This document shows positions 33,801 through 45,950 of a stretch of 64,000 bases of DNA, one piece after another. How positions within the stretch are numbered: the stretch's first letter is position 1; the number at the start of each line of letters is the position of its first letter. The stretch lies in assembly GCF_036785885.1 (NCBI RefSeq), contig NC_092320.1, positions 18,601,557 to 18,665,556 of the forward strand, written 5' to 3'. Source of the DNA: Coffea arabica (lineage: Eukaryota; Streptophyta; Magnoliopsida; Gentianales; Rubiaceae). Position numbers and translations under genes: made by a program. The notes beneath the pieces are model-generated. The model saw nothing but the letters and a program-made list of their open reading frames with translations. It was not told the origin of the DNA and ran no database searches.

Positions 33801-36800
33801 AATCTGAAGATAAGAGATAAATGGTGTTTATTTTAGAGCATGACCTTCAAAACTTTTTCTAATGTTTTTGTCAACATATTTCAACCTCTGAAATATGTGT
33901 CTAGTCTTAAATTGCTTCCTCACAATCCTTTCATCTTTTGAAAACTTTCATTTGCTTGTCTGCAGATGGTATTCTAATCAAAGAAGTAAATCGCCTGTTG
34001 AGATCAAATGGATATTTTGTCTATTCAGCTCCTCCAGCTTATAGAAAGGATAAGGACTTTCCAGTGATTTGGGATAAGTTGGTTAATCTGACTTCTGCAA
34101 TGTGCTGGAAGCTCATTGCTAGGGAAGTACAGACGGCAATCTGGACGAAACCAGATAATGATTCATGCCTCCAGCACAATGCACGGCTGAAGCTTGTTGA
34201 CATTTGCGATCTCGAGGATGCTTCTAAACCATTTTGGAATACACCTCTGAGGAACTGTATAAGCCTGACTAACAGAGCACAGAAACTTCCTCCTTTGCCA
34301 CGACGCCTTTCACAATATTCTCAAACTCTTAGTAGGATAGGTTTGTTGGTCCTCTTCTTTTATAGCCTACTAAATTTTTTGCTGCTGATCCTCTCTGCTT
34401 CTTGACATTAAGTTTAAATGCTGTATGTGTACTAAAGTGAGTGAATATGTGTTATCTTCATGTAATGGTGTCTCTTGGACTGCTTCTCGATTGAAACTTA
34501 TCTAAAAGAATAACGAACAAAATGCATCTCATTACAGTAAATTTTTGTCTCAAGAGATAAGGCCTCTTGATAGGCATGCAAAATCAAATTAGAGAGTTTA
34601 AATGTATCTTGGAAGTGGCACCTTTTTCCTTCTTGGTTTCTTTTTTCATTTTTATTTTTGTTATCATTTTTCTGCGTGCTTTGTGTAGATTCTTCAGTAA
34701 GCTTGGGAAGTGAAATGTTCGTCAATCATTTGACATCAGAAGACGATCTTCAGTTTTATGCCTTACATGAATGTCCCCAGTTCTGAAGCACACATATTGC
34801 TACTGCATTGTCAAACAAGATAATACTATATATGTGCCTTGTTTAATAACTTATATGCTGACAACAAAGTTCATCATCAAGAACAACCTACTGCTTTGCT
34901 GCTAATGGAATTGTGGTTTTGCAAACAACAATGTTGCCCACTTCCTTTTTTCCTTTTGGGACGAGTCAATTTTGTCCACTTTAGATATGTGTGCGACATA
35001 TTGTATTTCTTTACCTTCTGGTATGGCTCTTATACTTATTGCTTTAGGATGTAATGCAAGTACTGGTCACCCAGTTGACTAGCAAAACCACCTTCGTTTA
35101 ATTTATCGGATAAATAGATGTTTGACAAAGGCTTTGCTTTTGTTATGTAGGGTATATGATTGTGCACATGAATAAAGACATGTAGCAAGCATTAGGAGTT
35201 CTTCTAATTTAAATAATTTTGTGCCCCATCTTTACTTCAAATTTGAGATGTGAAGAATCTAAATAGATATGTTTATGTTGTGAAAATTTATGGTGCTGAT
35301 TTTATTATAGAAGTATAAGAAATACAACTTGTAAACAGATATATCACTAATATCTGGAGATCCCAAAATAATTATTTTTTTTCAGTCCGAATTTAAAAGT
35401 TTATATGACCTAAAGATATTTATTTTTAGCCTGATTAAAGTTACTGTCAATCTTTAGCCACATGGTTAGCAAATTAAAGCAAATTGTACAAGTTCAGGAG
35501 AGACGCCTTGCATGGAAGATGCTCTCTGGGTTAGTTGGGCTTATCCTAATTGAGAATGGGTGTCCACTTACTGTGTCAATTTCTTATGCATCTGTGTTTC
35601 TTGTTTTCTATCTATATCTAAACACAAATTGGTTGTTGAAGTAATACTGTATAGTGTTGCTGTTTAAGTAATCATATCGACCAATTCTGGTCAACTTACC
35701 CTACATTTGAGAGATTGCTAGTTGATTATGACATCACTTCCTAAAGGAATCATTGTTTGTGTAACTATTTTCTGCAGGCATTGATCAAGGAAAGTTTTTA
35801 GCAGACACACTATATTGGCAAGATCAAGTTCGACATTATTGGAGATTGATGAATATTGAAGAGAACAAAATACGCAATGCCATGGACACGAGTGCTTTTC
35901 TTGGTGGATTCGCAGTTGCTATGAGTACATGGCCACTCTGGGTGATGAATATTGTTCCTTCAAGCATGAAGAATACCTTGCCTGCTATTTATGACCGTGG
36001 TCTAATTGGTGCTTTCCATGACTGGTATGCTGGTTTCAAATTGTTGAACATGACTATCCTCACTCAACTTCACGTAACACTCATGATAAAATCTTGCATT
36101 GGAATTCCTAGGTGTGAGCCATTTTCAACCTATCCCCGTTCATATGACCTCTTGCATGCCAACCGTCTTTTGTCTCGCTACAAAAGTAGTGGAGAAGGTT
36201 GCTTAGTTGAGGACATCATACTGGAGATGGACCGCATTGTACGACCTGAGGTAAACAAGTTTTTGGTGATTCACTTCTTTCTTTCATAACTGCACAATCA
36301 AACAGTCAGGTCGACTTAGTGCTCAGTCAGGTTACCTGTGCAGACATTTTTAGAAAATGAAAAAAAAAAAGAGAAGAAGTTATGATACAAAAGGATTGTG
36401 TATGTGCATGTTAGTGCTAGGGACAGAGAGAGAGAGAGATAGAGCAATTGGTGCGTGCGTATTTTACATGGGGTGTGAAATCATAATCCAAGGCTTTTCA
36501 TGATGCAAGTCAAACAATGATAAAGAAAAGAAGGTCTACACCTCTAATCAGAATCCAAATATTCCTTTGACGATTGAATAAAGCTTTGACATGGATATTG
36601 TTCTGCTTCATGGAAAATGACGAAAATAATTATGTAATCTTCACCATATGTTGTCTCTGCATGCGTGTTTGTGTATGATGTCTGCGCGCAATTGAGAGAG
36701 AGAGAGAGAGATTAAACTAAATTAAGACTTTCAGACAGATTTATTACTATGATTTGCCCTTGCATGTACCAACATAATGGATATGGATCCTCTCCACCCA

Positions 36801-37972
36801 AGATCTATGAAGAACTAGATGGGGCTTATGAAATTTATTAAGGATCAATCTGATGTGCCTTGAAAAGCAAAAATAATACACTTGCTTTAAGGTGGAGGGA
36901 ATATTTACCAGTCAGATATCAGGGCTATAGGTGGAAATCTTTTACATATCGAGTGTTTGGACGAGCACGTTCAGAGCAATCACACAAGCATACTTGGTAT
37001 TGGAAAACTTTGTGTCAGGAAGGACTATTATTGGCAAATTGCATGAAATAAATGAACTTGGTGTTGCTGGTATCTCATTGTATCTTTTATGCTTGATTTC
37101 TTGTGAGAGAAATAACATGTTGGGCCATTTATGTAGCATCACGTTGTTTCTTTTCCTGTTGTGTTTATCTGATTCTGCCATGCAGTGCCTATTTTTGTCA
37201 ACTTTTTTTGTCAACTTTTTTAAAGTCTTGGAGAGTCATCAAGTTAAGAAATTGCTGGTCCTAGTCAATAGTAACTGACAGTAATATCCGAATTTTGTTG
37301 TGTTATCTTGCTGCTTCTGTGGAGCAGTATAGCACCTTTTAGAGCAGAAACTGAACCTCTCTCTCTTTAAGATGCCACAGTGATTATAGTCTCCTCTAGC
37401 ATGTGTGATGGACATGCTCCAGTAACTATCGCTCTACCATTGAATTTTCTGCTCAACCTCCAATATTGAACTGTCATTAATTTCCTTCTGCTGTGTCTAC
37501 ACCATGTACGGTGTGTATCTGAACCAGCATCTTAGTTGTTTTTAGGATATCATCATATGTCATTTGCCTTGGAGAACCTGCCTCTCTTGATTTATATTTT
37601 GTTTTTGGTCATCGAAATTTGGGCTTAGTGTACCAGCAGTAGACCTCTTCACTATAAGGTTATGTGTAATGTAACTAAAGGACTTCTGGTAGCTTCACCA
37701 CTACTGCAGCTGCGTATGTTAATCCACTAACTTGCCTTCTCGACTACCGCGATCTTTGCATTGCTTGATTTATTCCAGGTGATGGTAAAGATTGGTTAAT
37801 GTTTTGCTTTCAGGGTATCATTATTATTAGGGATGAAGAACCAATTATATCACAAGTAAAAGATCTTGCCCCGAAGTTTCTTTGGGACATTGAAGTGCAT
37901 CTTTTGGAAGATGATCAGAAAAGACCAGAACCAGTTTTATTTTGCCGGAAAAAGTTTTGGGCCATTGTTTAA
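30890..37972 (+). CDS. Probable DUF248 methyltransferase (PMT6/PMT7-like)
   Basis: Putative S-adenosylmethionine-dependent methyltransferase of the plant PMT/QUASIMODO2 family, generally Golgi type II membrane proteins linked to pectin methylation; the exact substrate here is unknown. I infer seven exons: 30890-31124, 32060-32474, 32898-33187, 33966-34340, 35778-36024, 36112-36250 and 37814-37972, giving 619 residues. A single membrane segment lies at about 24-43 ([20 protein letters not shown]). SAM motif I VLDVGCG is at 237-243. Family blocks include [73 protein letters not shown] and [12 protein letters not shown]. The 87-base intron 36025-36111 has no stop and is a multiple of three, so it reads through as 29 residues if retained; splicing restores [11 protein letters not shown], which is why I call it an intron. 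The ATG at 30890 is the first in frame. Confidence 0.9.
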
Positions 37973-40900
37973 GTTGCAGAGCTTCGTAGCCGGTTGTTGT
38001 TCTGTTGTAACTACATACAGATCGATTCCTGTACTATAGAAAAAGTCAGACCAGACTTTTTTAGGTAAAAGTTATCGTCAGAATAGACTGTTTATTGATC
38101 ATTAGTAGATTGATTTTGTAAATTCTTAGGTGCAGCTCTTTTTTCCATGGCACCAGGAGGAAGGTACAGAAATCTCTGTTTTTTTCAACAGAATTGTAAC
38201 CTTCGAATGAATTCTGTGGTTAGAAGCCTGTGTAGTATCAAAACAATTATTTTCATTGTTCATTCATGCAGCTTTTTCTTCTTGTTTGATGCTTTAAAGA
38301 GAATTTATTGCATATTAAAGACACTGGACCCGAGAACAAACAAATGAACCCATTGAGAAGAGCTACGGCCCAAGATATCATTCAGATGGGAACCCCAAAC
38401 CAACAAATATAAAGCCCATTTGAGATTTATGCATCACTTTGGGTGTGGGCTGTCGTGTGATGTCGTCCCATGGAATCTGAGTATGAGCGAATAGAGTTGG
38501 AGAGCAACTTTTGGGTCCCCAAGGAACAATTGGACCCTATGAGAACCGGGTCCGTTTGGACCATCTCTCACAAAAAGGAAAATTCCCCCTCAATTTTCAC
38601 TTGTGGGGCTCACCAAGATGGTTCATAAAATTCCAATAACACCCCTCAAAAAATGTCTATTTCTCACGTTGTCGTATTGAATGTCTAATTGATTCAATTC
38701 ATACCTTGTGACACATATTACAAATCTCTCAACCAGGTACGTACAATTAGGTCAAATAGCCGAATTTGGCCTAAATTTGGCATGTACAACAACGCACATG
38801 GTTCCGTAACCTGAGCAACATACTCTTTCCACTCTACATAACATTTCACACAAAGAGTTTTGAACTAATCAAATGAGAGTCAAAACGTACTATGAATGCC
38901 AAACTCATTATTATAAAGCTTTTGAGCCTATGAAATGAAGTATAAGGTGCACTTAATTACATTTTTAAAATATATTTTTGCAATTATAATAAAGATATCA
39001 AAGATAGTAGCCATAAGCTAATTAATATATCATAAAATTAAATTCAATTATGATCAGCCAAGAGTTTCACTAATTAGAATTTTTAGCCATATGGGGAATA
39101 ACTCTCTAGGTCGTTTTGTACCAAAACAAATCTAGATTCTTTTGGAAAAAAAAAAAATTCATCAAGAGCAAGTAATTAAAAATTCAAGGGTAATTTGGTC
39201 AATTCACAATATCGCGTGCGTTGAACATGCTAAATTCATCTTGAAATTGGATTGTTTGTACCCAATTAGGAAAATTGTAATAGCTAGCACATGAATTGAA
39301 TTTATCCAATTAAACATTCAGGGGGGGCAGTGTGAGGAAGAAGTATTTTTCAAGGGGGTTTATTTATTTGGAATTAATCCTAAAATAAAATTATTCAAGC
39401 ATCTTAATAGTCTAAATTATTCAAAAGGTCTCCTGTTTCTTTGAATATCAAAACCTCAAGCACCAATCTTCTTTAAATCTGTTATTATCCTACCTCTTTA
39501 TCTCTATATTATAGTTGTTTTCATCTCTTAGCACTTTGTCAATTCTCCAATTCTAGGCTCACTAAAGTAGAAAAGCAATAATCCATTGAATGTGGAATAA
39601 CTATTGCTGAGTTTCCTGTCTACCATGTAAAGATAAAAGTCCTAATATTGAAATTGACGTGCAAAGTGCCAGGTTGCTCCTTTAGGTACATTATTACATT
39701 ACCCCATTCTATCAAGAAGCACCGAATGGACCTTACTTTTTGTCTTTGTGCCCCAAAAAAAGATTTTTGATTGGTTGGGAATGACTTTCATCAAGGCAAG
39801 GAGTTTACTTTTCGTTCTATGTTAGGTTGTTCAAACAGAAACTAATTCGAGATTGTAAGCCTGATCAAGAACGATGACATTTCACTTGAACACGTACGTA
39901 TATGCTGAAGTTAGGCAAACCATAATATGATCAGCCCTACTGTTACATTTATCAAACAGTGCTTAAAAAGAGATGAGTCTGCAAGAAACTCTGATGGAAG
40001 CCTGGAATTCATAAATATTTGTACTTGGGATTGAATCATAAATTGTAAAGATTTTTTGTCTTTGCAGCAGAACTGATCTTCTTGGAGTGAAATACGTGAA
40101 ACATGCTCATATATACTTTGCAAATCCATATTGGAATTTTCCCCGTGAAATAGTTGAGATCCATCTGATAACCACGACAAAAAAAAAAAAAAGAAAATGT
40201 TTCTACATATATGGAACCACACCACATGCACTGTTGTAGATGTAGATTTCATATAACTTTATTGGTGTGTATCTTGCATATAGTGTGAATATTGAATTAT
40301 CTTGAGATTTCTTTTCAATATCAACCGTTCAATAATTACACAACTTGTCTCGGGAGCGTGTCATATACGTAACGATGATCAGAATCAAATTTATCCAAAT
40401 TTTATCTTGCATATACGTATATATATAACCCTTTTGCCCCAAATCCTACGAACATATGATATGTGCATGTACATATTTTTGAAGATGTGCACGAATTCTA
40501 TGTACTATATTTATTCCTTTTTGGTGCAAAAATGAATATTCAAATATACGAATATGGCCAAATAGACATGCATACTGATCAGGAGGACTTATATACACAT
40601 TCAAATTAAATTATTGTGGTCAATGAAATTGCGTTACTAAGTAGTACTACAAGTGTGTCTCAACACAGAGGAAAGCAATGAATGCGAATTTTGCTTTTTT
40701 CTCTTGTCGACTAGTATTAATATGCCAAAAATAAGGTGCAGATCAGAAAAGACCACTAAATTTAATGAAGGGTTGACATGACAAGACAACCCCACGCTTG
40801 TCGGGTTTGCCTTAGCATTTAGCAGCTTCCCCCATCTTCCCTTTGTACCTATAGGGCCATGCCAACAGCAACAGCAGCAGCAGCAGTGGCGGAATTCCTC

Positions 40901-41930
40901 CTCAAAACCTGCCAAATGTAAAAGTCATTGCAGCTCCTGCCAGCACGAGAACCAGTGGTTTTCCCCCTTGGCTGCTTCTCCTATTGTACTCAACTCTTTT
41001 TTCACGTTTTTAAGGTTGCTACTTAACACCCTTTTATCGACATATATATACACATAATTTCCATTAATTATTTTTTGCATGAACAGGAAATGCATGAATT
41101 TTTTTGTGTATATATTCTGTTGTTTGATTAGAAGTATGGAAAATGGTTTTGGCACTTTATTAGGTTTTAATTTTTGGCTAGTTTGGCAGATGGTTTTGGC
41201 ACTTTTTTTTTTTTTCTGCTTCCCTCTTAATTCAGATTTCAAACAAGTAGAATAATCATGAAAGGTATAAGAATCAAATCTGGTAAACAAACCACAATTT
41301 GTAGGCAGTCTAAAACATCTTGAAACATGGATTTTAAATAACTAGTGTTAAATAAATAAATAAATATATATATATATATATTAAAAGAGCCCATCTTCTA
41401 ATATCCTCAGGTCTAAAATTCTTGTCCTATCCTCTAATAATTTTCAACTAATATAACACAAAAGAGATCAACAAATGGGCACCCACAGAACTTCAGAACT
41501 ACATGCAAAATATAATCTCTGAAACTATACAAGTCATAATAAAACTAAGTTGCAACTTTCTAAGGTCTGACTCTACCAAGGCATTTTGTCACCACATGCA
41601 CCATTCTGCCCTCTGCTGGTTAATGTTGCTGCCTTTCAAGTATATACAGGTCCTGTGATGAAGTACACCAACATAGCTGTCTATCCCATTTTTTCCCTAG
41701 ATTGATGAGCTCAAGAATTAGACCTATTTGATACCTTATTACTAAATCCTTTGCAATTTGAGGACATTCTCTTGCATTACATGTTTATTGGTCATTTATA
41801 GGGTAACTCCGTTGAAGTATAATCAAGGATCTTAAGATTTTATTTATTGATGCTTTTTTCCAAGGTCCACCACAATCCATATGTACAATAAAGTACAATT
41901 CCATATATATAATAAACAGTGTGCTCAAAA
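37973..41930. other. PMT 3' region and gene-free DNA
   Basis: The first few hundred bases are presumably PMT 3' UTR. Beyond about 38.4 kb I see no credible coding region. A short CAG trinucleotide run lies at about 40863-40887. The local open frames, including one reading Cys repeats on the minus strand, have no protein-family resemblance. Confidence 0.45.
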
Positions 41931-41935
41931 TCGTT

Positions 41936-42080
41936 GTTTGGATAGATTATTATTTGAAATAATTACTGTAATATTTTTTGTGATGTGATGTACGTGAGAT
42001 AAAAAGATAATTAAAAATATAAAAAAAATATGTTTATAATACAAATAAAATATTATTTGAAATAATTTCACTGTCCAAAC
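41936..42080. mobile_element. MITE family Q, best copy
   Basis: 145 bp element with ends GTTTGGATAGATTATTATTTG and CACTGTCCAAAC, and inner inverted arms TTATTTGAAATAATTACTGT and AATATTATTTGAAATAATTT. The signature TGTGATGTGATGTACGTGAG lies in the middle. I cannot identify a clean target duplication. Confidence 0.8.
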
Positions 42081-43960
42081 AATTCATTTACTAAATGGTT
42101 ATATTCAACTAGTACAACTGGCCTTAATTTATAACATTCATCTCGTCCGAAAGATAGACATTTCTCTATATGCCACTTGATGGTCTGCCAAGTTGAAAAG
42201 GCGCATCATCACTTACATCTAACCCATACGTAAAAGATTAAAGGCTCATCACTGATTCCCCCCCCCCCCCCCCCTCCTCTGAATTACATCTGCAGAGAAT
42301 ATCTTTTGTAACATATCAAAAAATGTTGTAAGGAAAAAGTCTTCCACATGTCTGCTAAGAACAGAATTAATAATTCTCTAAAATTACACTTTCCTCAGCT
42401 TATTACCAAACCATACGTAATGGATTAATTAAACTGAACTGAGTGGCCTAGATGACTCGATGTTGCATGAAAATGAGCGTCATATTACTAGTTCAATTAC
42501 ACAACTAGTTTGAATTAATCTTTTACTGAGGATAATCATGCAAAGTCAACATGTGTTGTTTGTTATGATAACAGTCAACAAACCCCTTTCTATATTACAG
42601 GAACTTCACACACACTCACACATACATACATACATATATATATTCTCATGTATTCTCATTGGCTGAAGGAGAAAAACAATCAATAGAAGGAGAATGCCGA
42701 ATTTTAGGACACACATGCACACGCTCGATAGACACATCAACAAGGAAGATCATTTTTAATAGTAAACTGTACTGCAGTGATCTGCTGTGCACAAGGCGCT
42801 GCAGAAGGCCACTACTGCAGTTCCCTTTCCTTCCTTTTAGGCCAGCAGAATCCACAGGAAACAACAGACGACTCAGAGAGAAAGATTGATCAATGAGGCA
42901 AGAAAGAGAGGCAAAAGGAATGAAATAAAGGCTTGACACAATTATTACTTGTTCAGTTATACACTCGTTCCTCTTCTTCTTCTTTTTCCTCTTCTTTTTC
43001 TAATAATAAAATCGAAAAAAAAAAACCCGATTGATTGGACGTCGATGTCCATATCTACCTCATCTAGCCCCTAGACTTAGTAGCGCTAGCTAGCATTACT
43101 ATTATTATTACTACCAGTAGAACTAGTCATACCTCATTTAAGATTTTGCACGTGAAAGTCAGTGCCAGCCCATAAATATATACAATTAGTAATAATTATT
43201 CAAGCCACTAAAAATCTATTATAGTTAAAAAAGAAAAATAGTAAATCAAGAAAAGATGAAGAAGAAAGGAAGGCTTGTTCAGAAGTCCAGTCCGGTCGAG
43301 TAGTACAAGGTCTGCAACTGTTGTTGAAGGGGCTATCAGAGGCGAATGAGAGATCATGGGTTGGTGATACGTGTCGATTTTATATGTAACTTTGATCGTA
43401 CGGTTGATGATAGCCGTTGGTGAAGAAGACTGAGGACTGACCAGCTGACTCCCAATTGGAGAGGGCATGGTGAGAAGGGAGGGAAGGAGAGGAAGGAAGG
43501 GTGGAAAGAAAGGGTGATGATGGCTGATGAATGAAACTGACAGGGAGAGGTCAGGGTCATGAGTCAAAATCATACTACTTCTTGGTTTTTCTATCACTCT
43601 CACATGCATTTTTGGTATTGTCACATCATCTGGAATCACTCTGACCACGACTCCACGACGACTCCTTTGGGCGCCCCCTCTTTTCCCTCTAATTTTTTCT
43701 TGGGAAGATCGCAGTTTTTAACTTACTCGATTGAGACCATGTTATGGTATGTTCCATTACAATGCCAATACAATTCGACTTTGGCATAGTTTGCAAATTT
43801 GAAGTATATGCATGTAGTACTTGACAAAATCTTGAATGTGGCAGATGGAATTTTGAAGTGTTATTTGCCCACACTTCCAATTCAAATTAACTCTTTGGTG
43901 CGTTATAAATGGATAGAAATGACCTTTAATCATCAAGTATGCTATTGGTAGACCTAAAAA
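42081..43960. other. Intergenic DNA with a less AT-rich stretch
   Basis: A poly(C) run lies at about 42259-42275. From 42650 to 43650 the sequence is less AT-rich than its surroundings and has several overlapping open frames on both strands, the longest 146 codons on the minus strand (43648-43208), beginning MVRVIPDDVTIPKMHV. I recognise none, and no splice or domain evidence supports a protein. It could be a transcribed non-coding region. Confidence 0.35.
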
Positions 43961-43962
43961 TA

Positions 43963-44289
43963 GGGATAATTTTACAAACCTCCCCTTAGATTTATGTCGA
44001 TTTCAAGAAGTACTCTCTAAGTTTAAAAATTACATAAACATGCTTTAGACGTAGTTTGGGGCTCGCTTTGCTAATATAAGCAAAATATCTCTGTCGATTA
44101 TCCTATATTACCCCTGGGTGTTTTTTCTCCATAGAAATAAATTTCCTTCATGGAGATGTTAAATTGAGTAATTCATGAAGGTTAATTTGTCATTTTACAC
44201 CATGAAGGGAGGCAGGTATAATTTTTTAAACGTGAAGTGTACTATCTACAATTGTCATAAACTTTAAGGGAGATTTGTGAAATTATCCC
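43963..44289. mobile_element. MITE family R, complete copy
   Basis: Ends GGGATAATTTTACAAACCTC and GATTTGTGAAATTATCCC are inverted, and the similarity continues inward for about 34 bases (CCCTTAGATTTATG against CATAAACTTTAAGGG). The 327 bp element has no coding capacity. Fragments are at 3140-3200 and 45862-45950. Confidence 0.8.
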
Positions 44290-44998
44290 AAAAAAAAAAA
44301 AGAAAACTTATACAAGGCAAAAACAAGTATAGTGCTAGTACTAATAATTGTTGTTAAGTAAATTATTCTTTTCATTGCCAAACAGAAAAAGAAATTGCTT
44401 TCCATGTTTTTATGTACACGAATTATACCGAGGGTTACTCATCTAGGGATGTTCGTAGACACGTTTGAAGTATTCTTTTTTGAGCGTCTTGTATACATAC
44501 TATTGTTTCCTTCAAGTGCAACGAGAAATAACGGTTCTTATTCTGATGGAAGGAGCTAATCTTCTCTCACTAATTGGTAGAGTAGTAGACTGGAAATTCC
44601 TTCTCTTGATTAAGAAGTAATTAGGTTTTGAATGAATCACCAACAATATAATGGAAATTGTTCACCGAAGAGAAAATTCAGAGATTTTATTCCTCTTTTT
44701 TTCTTTTGAGTATTGATAACTATAATTTAAAAGCAGGTCAATGGTCAGAGGCACTAAATCCATGAATTTTGATGATGATATACAAGCAAAAAGATTGAGT
44801 TTCTCCAAATAAAAGAAAGAAGTTTGCATCTTTTAAACCTATCATCAATTTTAAATTATAACTTCAAGAAATATAAGGATGTTATAGAATTTAAACATAA
44901 TGATCACTTTGACAATAGGAAAATCGAATCGAAACTTAGTAGATAGAGAATAAATTAGTAACCAAAATGACTTTGTCTATTTATGGATTTATTATCAT

Positions 44999-45160
44999 TA
45001 TTTGGACACCCAAAATTTTTCAAAATGTATTTTACTTATATTATAAATATGTTTTCAGTCACTTTTTTTTATATCATTAATTATCTTTTTATCTCACATA
45101 CAACGTATCATAAAAACTGCTATAGTGTTATTTCAAATAATCTCCTATCCAACACACTCA
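44999..45160. mobile_element. MITE family Q copy (inverted)
   Basis: Reads as the complement of the 41936 copy: TTATCTTTTTATCTCACATAC followed by AACGTATCATAAAAACTGCT and TTATTTCAAATAATCTCC. The left end near ATTTGGACACCC is degenerate. Confidence 0.6.
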
Positions 45161-45861
45161 CACTGGGAATTACTCTATAATTTTATATCGTCATCAAAAA
45201 GTTAAATTGAATCTAACTCTAGAACAAGCTCACTCGACCAAATTTCGAGCTCCACAAGTCTAATTATTTAATTTACTAGATTATTGTAAGTGGACGGCCT
45301 TATGCCAAATGCAAAACAAAGTACATAGTGGCCAAACTAGGATTTGTAACTATTGGTGGCCGTATTCTATCCCAAAATGATGTTATAACTATGCAGAGAA
45401 AGAACATGTAAATTATTTTTCATTCAAGTAGTAATCAGTTTTGTAACTTTAAAACATTTGGTACCGTAGGAAAGATGTTTAAAACAAACTGATTGTCTAG
45501 CAAGCCAATGACCAATGTGAGTGTAAATGAGGATTTTTCAAAATACAGGGAGGGGGAGCCAATGACAAATGTCAAAGGAGAAGGGCATATTTTCAAACCT
45601 ATTCTTGAAACTCTGGAAAGTTGAGGGACAGACCGCCCATCCTCAGGAAAAAATAAATATAGCTCTTGCCTTGAAAGTAGTTATGCATTTTTCATTTCAT
45701 CATCAGCAAATGGTACTCCTGCAAACTTTTCTTGAATCTGTTGAATACTCTCCTATTTTATCCAAGGTAGCTTTAGACTCCCCTATTATGCTAGCATGGA
45801 AGAAAATTTCTAGACTCATCTGTTAAATTTATCTCCGTCTTCTTTCTCTATTAGTACTTCG

Positions 45862-45950
45862 TAGGGATAATTTTCAGATTAGAAAAACGACAGAGGAGGT
45901 TAGGAAATTGTAAAAATCCAGGGGAGATTATAATAAATCTCAGCAATAAT
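45862..45950. mobile_element. Fragment of MITE family R
   Basis: Starts GGGATAATTTTCAGATTAG and ends near CAGGGGAGATTATAATAAAT, resembling the two ends of the 327 bp element with most of the interior missing. Confidence 0.4.

Noticed and set aside
36860-37278. Overlapping open frames inside the last PMT intron
   Set aside because: Flanking exons join in phase across this interval and the peptides have no recognisable domain.
40637-41290. Two minus-strand frames including a poly-Cys run
   Set aside because: The Cys run is a CAG microsatellite read on the other strand, and the second frame is low-complexity Lys-rich sequence. No start context, splice or domain evidence.
42600-43100. Candidate microRNA precursor around repeated CTGCAG words
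   Set aside because: I compared by eye with the common conserved plant microRNAs and saw no match, and the pairing between CTGCAG words is short.
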